A stretch of DNA of 16,178 nucleotides from Chloroflexota bacterium (GCA_021847625.1 JAJZQK010000020.1:1-16178), one strand, 5' to 3'; shown: positions 1-7,879, counted from the stretch's first letter. The notes: generated by a model not told the origin, from the sequence alone. Numbers and translations are program-made.

Positions 1-93
1 GAGCTGGCCCTCCCTGGCCCAGTTGACGACGCGGGAAACGATGGGCGCGTCGATGCCCAGGACCATTACTTTCTTAGGCTTACTCGTCACCAC
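1..93 (-). CDS. Type I phosphodiesterase / alkaline phosphatase family protein, N-terminal fragment
   Basis: Only about the first 31 codons are in the window; the gene runs off the left edge. The start is a GTG at 93-91 (a second GTG follows at 90-88), with a GGGAGGA ribosome binding site about 7 nt upstream. After a few basic residues the peptide reads VMVLGIDAPIVSRVV and then WAREGQL. This matches the first beta strand and metal-binding Asp of the nucleotide pyrophosphatase/phosphodiesterase fold, usually (V)(L)GIDGA...(EE)G(R/K)LP. The family hydrolyses phosphodiester or phosphonate bonds with two metal ions. The usual Gly after the Asp is Ala here. It lies 242 bp downstream of the E2 gene on the same strand, so it may be a separate transcript or the tail of the cluster. 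The assignment rests on a short stretch. Confidence 0.5.
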   Translation of the reverse strand, partial: MVTSKPKKVMVLGIDAPIVSRVVNWAREGQL

Positions 94-335
94 AATGATT
101 CCTCCCTAATTCACAACGGCGAGCCTGGAAATGCCGACCTGCACCAGCCCTCACCACGATCTCCCGTCTATGGCTTTCGGGACACCCAATGCGAGCAAAC
201 TAACAGTGTGACCGCTTCAACGCTGTAGTCGACCGTGAAACTTGCTCACGCCGTCGACAACCGTCTCAACCTTGCAGGTGGGCGCCATGCGCCCGTCGTC
301 AGGCTCCCGGGCGGACAGCAACGCCCCGGCCAGCG
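94..335. other. Intergenic spacer downstream of the E2 gene, with a short hairpin
   Basis: I see no convincing gene in these 242 bases. The clearest structure is a perfect 6-bp inverted repeat, GGGCGC-CAT-GCGCCC, at 280-294. It lies about 41 nt past the E2 stop on the minus strand. It has no run of T after it, so it is not a standard intrinsic terminator, although it could pause transcription between E2 and the phosphodiesterase gene. The ribosome binding site of the latter lies at about 100-106. Confidence 0.4.
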
Positions 336-1532
336 CTAGCCTTGGCCGTAGGCAACACGGTCTGCGTCGGCGGCGAGCAACAGGTTTGTACCTTCGGTGA
401 GCAATTCGGCTACACGCCCTAACAGGAACGCAGCCTCGGCGCCATCGGCGATGCGGTGATCCCAAGTGAGAGAGAGATGTACGGTCGGCCGAACCAGGAG
501 ATCCCCCGCCACGACGATCGGCCGTGAAAGGATGCGCCCGACCCCCAGTATAGCCGACTGCGGCGGGTTGAGGATCGGCGTGAAGGTGTCCACGCCGAAC
601 ACGCCAAGATTGGTGACCGTCACGGTGCCGCCAAGCAGATCATCCGGCGTGAGGCGCCCTTCCCGGGTCTTTGCCGCGTAGCCCTCGACCACACGAGCTA
701 TCTCGACGAGGGAAGCCTTCTGCGCCGCGCGCACGACCGGCGTCACGAGTCCATCGCCGCTCGCGATGGCCACGGCCACGTGTACGTCGGCAAAAAGCAC
801 GATCTCCTCCCCCTCGACCGTGGCGTTCAGGTTCGGTTGCTCCGCGAGCGCCAGCGCCAGCGCTTTGATCACGAACGCGTCGTAACTCGCCCGCGCGCCA
901 GAGGCGTCAGCCCGCTCCAGCAATTCTCGCCGCGCCGCCACTAGCGCCGTGGCTTCAACCTCACGCGTGATCGTCAGCTGAGCGGTCTTGGCAAGGCTGG
1001 CGACCATCCGTTGAGCAATGACTCTTCGTCGCCCAGAGAGGGGAACACGTTGCAGTATGGCAGCCTTGTTGGGCCTGGCGGCCTGACGCCCTTTTTCGAT
1101 GGCCGCCTGGACGTCGGCCTCAACGATGCGCCCCTCCGGCCCACTGCCTGTAATGTCGGCCAGGTCAATGCCGTGTCGGGCAGCTAAACGCCGGGCCAAC
1201 GGCGTGGCCCTGACCTCGCCAGAAGCACGGGCCGTCGACTCCACCGCTCCCGGGCCGGCCTCGCCACCAACCTCCGACGCACCCACGGAGCCCTGCTCCG
1301 CCGGCCGCAGCAGGCCCAACCTACCGCCTACGGCCACCACCTGCCCTTCTTCCGCCAGACGCTCCAGCCTGCCGGCGGCCGGGGACTGCACTGTGTGTGT
1401 CACCTTGTCGGTCTCTATCTCCAACAAGTCCTCCCCTTCCTGCACGCTCGCCTCCCCGGCGACAAGCCAGCGGCCAACGGTCCCCTCCGTCATATCCATG
1501 CCCAGCTGGGGCATCAGGATCTCTACAGCCAT
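336..1532 (-). CDS. 2-oxoacid dehydrogenase complex E2, dihydrolipoamide acyltransferase
   Basis: E2 core subunit of a 2-oxoacid (pyruvate/acetoin-type) dehydrogenase complex; it moves the acyl group from lipoyl-lysine to CoA in the cytoplasm. The 398 residues show the full order of domains. A single lipoyl domain covers residues 1-77, with ETDKVTH and the lipoylated Lys43. An Ala/Gly/Glu-rich linker follows to about 107, then a peripheral subunit-binding domain (about 108-146, TPLARRLAARHGIDL and GSGPEGRI), then the catalytic domain from about 165. The acyltransferase motif DHRIADG gives His359 and Asp363, the usual catalytic pair. ATG start with GAGGAGG upstream. It follows E1-beta after 74 bp on the same strand. 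The lipoyl site is DKVTH rather than the commoner DKA(T/V)(V/M)E, which is minor. Family certain; acyl substrate not determined. Confidence 0.93.
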   Translation of the reverse strand: MAVEILMPQLGMDMTEGTVGRWLVAGEASVQEGEDLLEIETDKVTHTVQSPAAGRLERLAEEGQVVAVGGRLGLLRPAEQGSVGASEVGGEAGPGAVESTARASGEVRATPLARRLAARHGIDLADITGSGPEGRIVEADVQAAIEKGRQAARPNKAAILQRVPLSGRRRVIAQRMVASLAKTAQLTITREVEATALVAARRELLERADASGARASYDAFVIKALALALAEQPNLNATVEGEEIVLFADVHVAVAIASGDGLVTPVVRAAQKASLVEIARVVEGYAAKTREGRLTPDDLLGGTVTVTNLGVFGVDTFTPILNPPQSAILGVGRILSRPIVVAGDLLVRPTVHLSLTWDHRIADGAEAAFLLGRVAELLTEGTNLLLAADADRVAYGQG

Positions 1533-1606
1533 GCCTTCGTCTTCCTCCTCACAGGCCGGGCAAGCTCACGCTCGATACCCTCTCACCCAGCCCAATGTTG
1601 CCTAAC

Positions 1607-2611
1607 CTAGATGACAGGCAGTCCCATCGTGGCCCGCACCGCAGTCACTATATCACCGACCTGCGGGATCGCTTCTTGTTCCAACCTCCGGTTGGCAGGA
1701 ATCGGTACGTCCACTGCGGCGACGCGCCGAATCGGGGCGTCCAGGAAATCGAAAGCCGCTTCCCCTATCGCAGCCGCCAATTCGGACGCGTAGCCGCCGG
1801 TCCGGCATCCCTCATTGACCACAACGCAACGGTGAGTGCGTCGGACCGAGGCTACAATGGTCTCCAGATCGAGCGGCTTGAGCGTACAGGGGTCGATGAC
1901 CTCCATTTCAACCCCAGTCTCTTTCAGCATCTGCGCTGCCGCAAGGGCATTGTTCACCTGCCGGGAGGTGGCGACCACAGTCACATCGCCGCCGGGCCTC
2001 TTCACACCGGCCACACCCAACGGGAGAACGTACTCCTCGGCCGGCACCCGGCCGCGTGTGGCGTAGAGGGCCTTGTGCTCCACGAAGAGGACCGGGTTGT
2101 CGTCGCGAATGGATGCCTTCAACAGCCCCTTGACGTCGTAAGGCGACGACGGCGCAACCACGACCAGCCCCGGCGTGTGCACGAACCAGTTCTCCAGGCT
2201 TTGTGAGTGGTGCGCCCCCGCTCCCCCGCCAGCACCGCTAGGCGCCCTGATGACCAATGGGGCTCGGGCCTTGCCGCCGAACATGTACCGGACCTTGGCC
2301 ACCTGATTGACGATTTGGTCCATGCATACCCCAGCCAGATCCACGAACATCAGCTCGACTACGGGCCGCATGCCGGTGAGGGCCGATCCCAACGCCGCGC
2401 CGACCATCGCCGACTCGGAGATGGGCGTGTTGCGTACCCGCTCGAATCCGAAACGTTCGGGCAGACCTGTGTTCTCACCTCGGACTCCCCGCCCCTTGCC
2501 GGTGGGTGAGGCCACATCCTCGCCCATGATGAAAACGCCGGGGTCGCGGGCCATCTCCTCGCTCAGGGCCTCGTTAATCGCTTGAACGTAGGTGATCTCT
2601 CTCTCAGACAT
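1607..2611 (-). CDS. 2-oxoacid/acetoin dehydrogenase E1 component, beta subunit
   Basis: Beta subunit of the heterotetrameric thiamine-diphosphate-dependent E1, which together with E1-alpha decarboxylates a 2-oxo acid (or cleaves acetoin) and acylates the E2 lipoyl group. At 334 residues it has the normal length. Visible family motifs are IMGEDVA near 28-34, the cofactor-activating Glu66 in NTPISESAMVGAALG, FVDLAG near 89-94, and the HHSQSLE catalytic-His region at 134-140 followed by the transketolase C-terminal domain from about 200. The sequence resembles AcoB-type subunits (GAHHSQSLENWF) more than classical PdhB. The ATG overlaps the end of E1-alpha by 8 nt, and its GGAGG lies inside the E1-alpha coding sequence 9 nt upstream, so the two are translationally coupled. 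Confidence 0.93.
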   Translation of the reverse strand: MSEREITYVQAINEALSEEMARDPGVFIMGEDVASPTGKGRGVRGENTGLPERFGFERVRNTPISESAMVGAALGSALTGMRPVVELMFVDLAGVCMDQIVNQVAKVRYMFGGKARAPLVIRAPSGAGGGAGAHHSQSLENWFVHTPGLVVVAPSSPYDVKGLLKASIRDDNPVLFVEHKALYATRGRVPAEEYVLPLGVAGVKRPGGDVTVVATSRQVNNALAAAQMLKETGVEMEVIDPCTLKPLDLETIVASVRRTHRCVVVNEGCRTGGYASELAAAIGEAAFDFLDAPIRRVAAVDVPIPANRRLEQEAIPQVGDIVTAVRATMGLPVI

Positions 2612-3626
2612 CGATCCGCGCCTCCATGGCCCGTGCTCTCACGGTGTCGTCCGAATAAAAGGGCAGGTACAGGCCCTCAAGCAGCGCCTCGGGGGCCGGT
2701 TGCGGGCTGGCGACGGCGTAGGCCACGGCCTCCTCGACCTCGCGCCGCACCTCTTCCTGGATCTGACGATCATCGGCCTCGCTGACAACGCCTCCCTCCA
2801 GCAATTGTCGACACGCAAGCACCAACGGATCGCGCAGCCGCCATTGGTCGGTCAGCGAAGCTTCCCGATAACGCTCCGGGTCGCCCACGAAATGGCCAAG
2901 CTGTCGGTATGTCTTGCACTCCAGCAGCGTCGGCCCGCCGCCACTTCTCGCTCGCTCCACCGCCGCGTCGGCTGCCTCTCTCACGGCTATCACGTCGTTG
3001 CCGTCCACAACCGTCCCCTGGATGCCATAAGATTGGGCCCGCACGGCAACGTCCGCGACCGGCGTGGTGGTGCCGAGCGGTGTGAACATGCCGAAGAGGT
3101 TGTTTTCGCAGACGAAGACCACCGGCAGCCGCCAAACCGCGGCGAGATTCAAGGATTCATGGAAGGCGCCAGTGTTGCTGGCCGCATCGCCAAAGAAGCA
3201 GGCCACCACCCGGTCCTCCCCCTTGAGTCGAGCGGAGAGCGCGGCGCCGACGCCGATCGGCAGCCCGGCACCGACGATGCCGTTGGCGCCCAGAATGCCC
3301 AAGTCAATGTCGGCTATGTGCATCGTGCCGCCCTTGCCCTGGCAATAACCCGTGGCCTTGGTGAATAGCTCCGCCATCATGGGCTTGAGTTCCCCACCCT
3401 TGGCGATGCAGTGGCCGTGACCACGGTGGGTGCTAGTGATATAGTCCGAGGGGTGTAGGGTGGCACAGACGCCGACCGCCACCGCCTCTTCACCAATATA
3501 GAGATGCGGTCCGCCCGTGATGAGCCCCCGCTTAATGCAATCAAGAACCGCAGACTCAAAAGCCCTGATCCGCCACATCTGGCGGTATAGAGGCAACAGT
3601 TCCGCGCAGTCACTTCCCGTGCTCAT
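2604..3626 (-). CDS. 2-oxoacid/acetoin dehydrogenase E1 component, alpha subunit
   Basis: Thiamine-diphosphate-binding alpha subunit of E1; 340 residues, full length. It has GGPHLYIGEEAVAVG (38-52), STHRGHGHCIAKGG (65-78) and the diphosphate/Mg motif from GDAASN (146-151) to ENN (174-176), the 27-30-residue spacing of the family. THRGHGHCIAKGG and the following MMAEL are typical of AcoA-type acetoin dehydrogenase subunits. The third residue of the GDG motif is Ala148 here, a small deviation. The ATG start shares one base with the stop of the preceding PAL-like gene (TAATG), with AGGTGAG just upstream, so it is coupled to that gene. Substrate could be acetoin, pyruvate or another 2-oxo acid; sequence alone does not decide. 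Confidence 0.92.
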   Translation of the reverse strand: MSTGSDCAELLPLYRQMWRIRAFESAVLDCIKRGLITGGPHLYIGEEAVAVGVCATLHPSDYITSTHRGHGHCIAKGGELKPMMAELFTKATGYCQGKGGTMHIADIDLGILGANGIVGAGLPIGVGAALSARLKGEDRVVACFFGDAASNTGAFHESLNLAAVWRLPVVFVCENNLFGMFTPLGTTTPVADVAVRAQSYGIQGTVVDGNDVIAVREAADAAVERARSGGGPTLLECKTYRQLGHFVGDPERYREASLTDQWRLRDPLVLACRQLLEGGVVSEADDRQIQEEVRREVEEAVAYAVASPQPAPEALLEGLYLPFYSDDTVRARAMEARIDV

Positions 3627-4666
3627 TACTCACCTGCCTTAGTAACAGCTGCCATTCCAGGCGCCCGTCGAAACTTCTGTAACGCGTGGCAGTCCACCGA
3701 GATCAGCTTCCCGCGTTGGCCTGCCGAGTAGACGACTTCACCCACGTACAGGTCGCCCCTGGAATCGACGGCCACAGCGTGAGGGGCGAAGAAATAGCCC
3801 GGCGTGCATTCATCTTGGCCTTCCCCCCACCAGGCGAGGACCCGCCCCCCACGTTCACGTACACTGATGCGTGCACGCGGCTTCGGCTCGCCGGCCGGCT
3901 CCAACTGCTGGCCCGGCACCGGCCCCGCCCGGTAGCCGAACTCGCTGACGAAAAGGACGTCGTCTCTGGCATCGTAATATAGACTAGTCGGCCGGTATAC
4001 CCAGGGCCACTGCGAGAGGTACTCCCCATTGGGCGAGAAAAGCTGCACGCGGCTGTTCTCGCGGTCGGCGATGTAGACGACTCCCTCGCGGTCCACGGCG
4101 ATGCCGTGCGCGATCCAGAACTCGCCCGGGCCCCGCCCTGGCCGGCCCCAGGAGAACAGCAGCGCGCCCGCGGGCGAGAACTTGTGCACGCGCGCGTTGC
4201 CATAGCCGTCGCTTACGTAGATCTCCCCTGCCGGTCCCAAGGCAACGCCGGTGGGCCCGTTGAATGGACCGGCCACCTGCTTGACCTGCCGCTGGGTGAT
4301 AGGCACATTTCGATCATAGCCGGTGTCGCTCGCCTGTCCGCTAATTCCCAGTGTGAGGAGCAGACGACCGTTAGCGCTATACTTCTTGACCGTGTGGTCG
4401 CCAGCATCGGCGCAGTAGAGGCAGTCGTCCGGTCCGACGTGAATGCCGTGCGGGCCAACGAACTGCCCCTCGCCGAAGGTGCGCAGCACCCTTCCCTGTG
4501 GGTCAAAGACGATGATCGGGTGCGCACCCCGATTGAAGACATAGACATTGTCCGCTGAGTCGACATCGATCCCTGCGACGTCGACATATCGCCAATCCGC
4601 TGGCAGGTCGCCCCATCCCTCGACTACCTCAAAGACGTGGTCGCCCGCGCCGAACTTGTTTCGCAT
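3626..4666 (-). CDS. NHL-repeat beta-propeller, peptidyl-alpha-hydroxyglycine alpha-amidating lyase-like
   Basis: A 346-residue cytoplasmic-looking protein (no signal peptide or membrane segment) made of NHL repeats. Known PAL enzymes cleave the carbinolamide bond of alpha-hydroxyglycine, releasing an amide and glyoxylate. From memory of vertebrate PAL, the active-site positions appear conserved: Arg46 in VFNRG (like Arg533), His73 in GPHGI (His585), Tyr155 in VSDGYGNAR (Tyr654), His187 in IAHGIAVD (His690), Arg202 in ADRENSR (Arg706) and His296 in APHAVAVD (His786). The three His would bind the metal. The start is taken as ATG 4666, which has GGAGG 10 nt upstream; a GTG at 4690 in frame has no ribosome binding site. 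Its stop overlaps the E1-alpha start. Fold is sure; lyase activity and substrate are inferred, and an SMP-30-like hydrolase role is an alternative. Confidence 0.82.
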   Translation of the reverse strand: MRNKFGAGDHVFEVVEGWGDLPADWRYVDVAGIDVDSADNVYVFNRGAHPIIVFDPQGRVLRTFGEGQFVGPHGIHVGPDDCLYCADAGDHTVKKYSANGRLLLTLGISGQASDTGYDRNVPITQRQVKQVAGPFNGPTGVALGPAGEIYVSDGYGNARVHKFSPAGALLFSWGRPGRGPGEFWIAHGIAVDREGVVYIADRENSRVQLFSPNGEYLSQWPWVYRPTSLYYDARDDVLFVSEFGYRAGPVPGQQLEPAGEPKPRARISVRERGGRVLAWWGEGQDECTPGYFFAPHAVAVDSRGDLYVGEVVYSAGQRGKLISVDCHALQKFRRAPGMAAVTKAGE

Positions 4667-4676
4667 ATTCGCTCTT

Positions 4677-4681
4677 CCTCC
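4677..4681 (-). promoter_or_regulatory. Ribosome binding site fixing the PAL-like gene start
   Basis: GGAGG on the minus strand, 10 nt before ATG 4666. It selects this ATG over the in-frame GTG at 4690, which has no purine-rich stretch before it. Confidence 0.7.
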
Positions 4682-4857
4682 AACCTGCACGGGAATGGAT
4701 TGCTGCTGCCATGCGCCACGGCGCTGGCCGCATTCTTCCCTCTGCTAATCTCATCAGACCTGGCCGGTTGCAGCAGACGGGGCCTGCCGTCCGCCGCCGT
4801 TCCAGCCGGCTGAATCCAGATTGGTGCAATTGGCACCGCCGGCGGTATTGCCTACTG

Positions 4858-5856
4858 TCAGGGAATCACCAGGACCTTGATGCCGATGTTACGGCGACGA
4901 AGGTCTAGGGCCTCGGGCAGCTGCGAGAGCGGCAGTCGATGGGTGAAAACCCGCTCCGGCCGTACCTTGGGCAGCAGGGCAATGGTGCGGGGGTAGTTCC
5001 AGCCGGGGCCGATCGAGCCGCGGATCGTCAGGTTCCGTGTCACTACTTCGAACGGATTGAAGGTGGCCCTGCTGTGCTGCGGAGGCACCCCCACGATGGT
5101 AACGGCTCCGCCCTTCCGCGCCAGACCCAACGACTGCTCGACGGTCTCTATGATGCCGGCCGCCTCAAAGACATGGTCGGCCCCCAACCCATCTGTGAGA
5201 TCTCGCACTTCTGACGCCAGGTCGCATTCGAGCGGATCGAGAGCCGTGTCTGCTCCAAACTCCAGGGCCATCGCCCTGCGCTCCGCCGATGGTTCGCTCA
5301 CGATGACCTTTCCCGCCCCGGCATGGCGCAGCAGAGCCACCAACTGCAGCCCGATAGCTCCAGCGCCGAGCACGACCGCCGAGTCGGCCGGTTGCAGCCG
5401 AGAGAGGTCAACGGCCTGAACGGATATGGCGAAGGGATTGGTGGATATGGCCTGCTCGTCGGTCACCTCGTCCGGCAACTTGAACAGACACCGCTCCGGC
5501 AGCGCGACGTACTCGGCATACCCACCATTGTAGGCCCGCTTGTTAAGACACAACCAGGCCAGGCCACGCCGACACATCGCGCAGAAGCCGCAGGTCGCCC
5601 CGGAGTGGACCGTTACCCGCTCCCCCACGGCAAACGAGGTTGTCCCTGGACCTAGCTGGACAATCGTTCCCGCATATTCGTGACCAAGTATCGCGGGCAG
5701 GCGCTGAATCGGAAAATGGCCGTCGATGATCGCCAGGTCCGTATGGCATATGGCGCATCCCGCTATCTTGACCAAGGCCTCACCGGGGCCCGGCTCAGGC
5801 ACGGGATGCTCCTCGGCCCGCAGATCACGTATCCCATGGAGCACAAAACACAACAC
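4858..5856 (-). CDS. Zinc-dependent medium-chain alcohol dehydrogenase
   Basis: NAD(P)-dependent oxidoreductase of the medium-chain family (sorbitol/threonine/butanediol dehydrogenase branch), 332 residues, full length. The catalytic zinc site shows Cys37 in GCAICHTD and His59-Glu60 in LGHE. The structural zinc site is complete, with Cys89, Cys92, Cys95 and Cys103 in the CGFCAMC region. The Rossmann motif VLGAGAIGLQ starts near 174. GTG start with GGAGG 9 nt upstream. It precedes the PAL-like gene after 191 bp on the same strand. Neighbouring AcoAB-like genes make a 2,3-butanediol or similar secondary alcohol one possible substrate, but nothing in the sequence proves this. Confidence 0.9.
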   Translation of the reverse strand: MLCFVLHGIRDLRAEEHPVPEPGPGEALVKIAGCAICHTDLAIIDGHFPIQRLPAILGHEYAGTIVQLGPGTTSFAVGERVTVHSGATCGFCAMCRRGLAWLCLNKRAYNGGYAEYVALPERCLFKLPDEVTDEQAISTNPFAISVQAVDLSRLQPADSAVVLGAGAIGLQLVALLRHAGAGKVIVSEPSAERRAMALEFGADTALDPLECDLASEVRDLTDGLGADHVFEAAGIIETVEQSLGLARKGGAVTIVGVPPQHSRATFNPFEVVTRNLTIRGSIGPGWNYPRTIALLPKVRPERVFTHRLPLSQLPEALDLRRRNIGIKVLVIP

Positions 5857-5992
5857 GGCACTTGACCTCCCAGAAATACCTAGTCGTCACGAATCGGAAA
5901 GATGAATGTCGGTGAGCATCGCCCCCGGTCTGCTCGCGTTCTCCCACTACGACCTCAGACCCCCATCTAGTATCGCTCGCAGCGCTACTTGC

Positions 5993-6763
5993 CTACTGGC
6001 CAGCGGTGCCTGGCGGATAAGCTGGGCTGTCCAGAAGTCGCACGTCGTGGCCAGGCAGGATATAGTCCGCTAGGCACTCCATTCTGGCCAGTGACGAGTA
6101 ATAAGCCTCTAGATCCACGTGCAGGGAGCTAGGGATATGCTGGATGCCCGGCGGTTCTCCGTGCCAGTTGTCGTACAGCGGCACGTTGTCGCCTGCAATC
6201 AAGTACGTGCCCGCCTGGGTGTCTACTACTACCCCCTGTATCCCCGGTGTGTGGCCAGGGAGCAGGGCTACCGACACCCCCTTAACCACCGCGCGATCCC
6301 CTTCGATGACGTCGACATTGCCGCCGTCAGGCAACAGAGCATGCGTGCCAGGCGCGAAGCGACCGTACTGACGGCGGTGGATCGGCAACGGCGCCGCCGC
6401 GCAGCGTAGTTCAGCCCGCTGGACTATGAACCGCGCCCTGGGGAATAGGCCCGCGTTCAGGCAGTGATCCCAATGCAGATGCGTAAGGACGACGATCTCG
6501 ATGTCGGCGGGGCTGATGGCAAGCCTGGCCAGGGATCTCCCTATCTGCTGCTCGGGAGGCTGCTCGTAGCCCGCTACCGTAAACGAGAGTTCGGATGGCG
6601 GCGGGGCGCCAGTATCGACAAGGATCTTGGCCTCAGCCCCATCAATGAACCAGGCGAACGTGGGCAGGTCAACCATTTCACCCATGTGGCGAAGGTAGAC
6701 CTGCACAGACTTGTCGCCCCTCTGGGTCCCTAGATGCAGAGGTCGCAACGTAATACCTGCCAT
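5993..6763 (-). CDS. Metallo-beta-lactamase-fold hydrolase, N-acyl-homoserine-lactonase-like
   Basis: A 256-residue cytoplasmic MBL-fold protein. The dinuclear metal motif is complete: THLHWDH gives His95, His97, Asp99 and His100. Further on come LLPGHTPGIQG (third His), AGDN (bridging Asp) and a C-terminal LPGHD. DTGAPPP at 50-56 and the overall order match the AHL-lactonase (AiiA-like) subgroup, which hydrolyses lactone rings. In this context a metabolic lactone is as likely as a quorum signal. The start is ATG 6763 because GGAGG at 6769-6773 lies 5 nt upstream; the in-frame GTG at 6769 overlaps that site and cannot be the start. It follows the cupin gene by 42 bp. Confidence 0.86.
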   Translation of the reverse strand: MAGITLRPLHLGTQRGDKSVQVYLRHMGEMVDLPTFAWFIDGAEAKILVDTGAPPPSELSFTVAGYEQPPEQQIGRSLARLAISPADIEIVVLTHLHWDHCLNAGLFPRARFIVQRAELRCAAAPLPIHRRQYGRFAPGTHALLPDGGNVDVIEGDRAVVKGVSVALLPGHTPGIQGVVVDTQAGTYLIAGDNVPLYDNWHGEPPGIQHIPSSLHVDLEAYYSSLARMECLADYILPGHDVRLLDSPAYPPGTAGQ

Positions 6764-6805
6764 CGTCACCTCCAGGGCAAGTGCCAGGCGCCTGTGACAC
6801 CTGGT

Positions 6806-7276
6806 CTATTCGGCGGTCGGCGCCTTCTTGCGAAAGTCCGTGCCCCAGGCTTTCTGGCGCTGATCGTAGACCCCATTCGCGCCAGGGGGCGGTGTCTGGG
6901 GCCAGATGGTCAGTAGCTCGAAGTCCTCGTCATACGGGTTGTCCAGCCTATGGAAAGTACCGCCCGGTATGTAGATGGCGGTGCCCGGCTCGATGTCGTA
7001 GGTCTTGCCACCTGCTCCCGTATCCGGGTCTCCTCCCAGTGTGAGTAGGGCTCGTCCGCGGAGAACGTAATAGCCCTCGTTGCAGCCAGCGGGATGAGAG
7101 CCGCCGCTGAGGGCCTTGCCGGCCTTCACCGTGCCGTGGTTCATGGTCAGGTCGGCAGAGTGGACCCCATCCACGGCAAAAACACAGCGTGAGACATACC
7201 TTGGTTCGCCCTGCTGAGGCAAGGCGAAGGGCTCCAATTCCTCAACTCTTACGATCAGGTCATCTATTGCTGACAT
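6806..7276 (-). CDS. Cupin-domain protein
   Basis: Single-domain cupin of 156 residues, small beta-barrel, cytoplasmic. Cupin motif 2 is textbook: G-x5-P-x-G-x2-H-x3-N in PGTAIYIPGGTFHRLDN. Motif 1 reads SHPAGCNEGYYVLRG: His61, Glu67 and Gly74 are in place, but the second His expected at position 63 is Ala, so one metal ligand is missing. Proteins of this type may be dioxygenases, isomerases or ligand sensors. ATG start with GGGAG a few nt upstream. It sits between the VOC and MBL genes with short gaps (75 and 42 bp), which implies a shared transcript. Family is clear; reaction unknown. Confidence 0.85.
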   Translation of the reverse strand: MSAIDDLIVRVEELEPFALPQQGEPRYVSRCVFAVDGVHSADLTMNHGTVKAGKALSGGSHPAGCNEGYYVLRGRALLTLGGDPDTGAGGKTYDIEPGTAIYIPGGTFHRLDNPYDEDFELLTIWPQTPPPGANGVYDQRQKAWGTDFRKKAPTAE

Positions 7277-7351
7277 ACTCTCCCATCCAAGTTACCGCAC
7301 GCTGGCACCAGCTGGCAGTGTGGGCTCAAGCGCGCTGCAGCAGTCACGACA

Positions 7352-7870
7352 CTAAGGATAGACTTCGTCGGGCTCAGGCCGCTGCCCCGCTGCGGGGCCG
7401 ATCAACTCGAGGGTGACGTGCAACGCTTCCTCCGTATCCAGGTAGGCGAAGCCACCACCCTTGGGTCTACCCCGGCGATGTAAACCCGCTTGAACCACTG
7501 CGACACCATTGGCAGAAGCCTCCTCAACCGCCTTGCCCATGTCCGGCACCCGCGTGGCCAGGTGCTGGATGCCTTCACCATGCCGGGCCAGAAAATCGCT
7601 GTAGATCGAGTCTCCCTCCAGGGGCTGAATCAGCTCGAACTGGACGTTGCCAAGGTCTGCCAGTGCCATCAAGAACTTGAAACGTCCCGCTCCCCCTCGG
7701 TAGCTGGCTTGCTCGAATTCCTCACTGCTGACCGTGTACAGTCGCCAGGGTCCGATGCCCGCTGTTTCCCAGTAGGCCCGCATAGCCGTCCGTGCATCGC
7801 GGACAACGGCACAGATCTGGTTGATCTCCGCAACCCTAACCTTTGGCACCGCGCGCTCTTGTTCTACCAT
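7352..7870 (-). CDS. VOC-family protein, methylmalonyl-CoA epimerase/glyoxalase-like
   Basis: Vicinal-oxygen-chelate protein of 172 residues with two beta-alpha-beta-beta-beta modules. Likely metal ligands are Gln18 in EINQICAVV, Glu79 in FELIQPLEGDS, His103 in GEGIQHLA and Glu155 in VTLELIG. The FELIQP...FL..HGEGIQHLA stretch is strongly reminiscent of methylmalonyl-CoA epimerase, although metagenomic VOC paralogues with this signature have varied or unknown roles. I chose ATG 7870 because AGGAG lies 4 nt upstream; an in-frame TTG at 7912 adds 14 non-conserved residues and has no ribosome binding site. It lies directly downstream of the hydroxyacid dehydrogenase. An epimerase role on an acyl-CoA would fit a pathway that ends in acyl-CoA. 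Confidence 0.82.
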   Translation of the reverse strand: MVEQERAVPKVRVAEINQICAVVRDARTAMRAYWETAGIGPWRLYTVSSEEFEQASYRGGAGRFKFLMALADLGNVQFELIQPLEGDSIYSDFLARHGEGIQHLATRVPDMGKAVEEASANGVAVVQAGLHRRGRPKGGGFAYLDTEEALHVTLELIGPAAGQRPEPDEVYP

Positions 7871-7879
7871 CTCTCTCCT
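7871..7879 (-). promoter_or_regulatory. Ribosome binding site fixing the VOC gene start
   Basis: AGGAGAGAG on the minus strand immediately before ATG 7870, inside a purine-only tract. It favours this start over TTG 7912. Confidence 0.6.

Noticed and set aside
1099..2206. Long plus-strand open frames opposite E2 and E1-beta
   Set aside because: They are GC-driven antisense shadows of strongly conserved genes, with Pro/Arg/Ser-rich products and no motifs.
4804..4846. Palindromes between the ADH and PAL-like genes (CAGCCGGCTG, GGTGC-N5-GCACC, CCGCCGGCGG) as a terminator
   Set aside because: The stems are short, overlap each other and lack a T-run; expected at this GC content.
5993..6763. Dedicated quorum-quenching role for the lactonase-like MBL
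   Set aside because: No LuxI/LuxR-type gene is nearby and the setting is metabolic, so only the lactonase-like fold is claimed.
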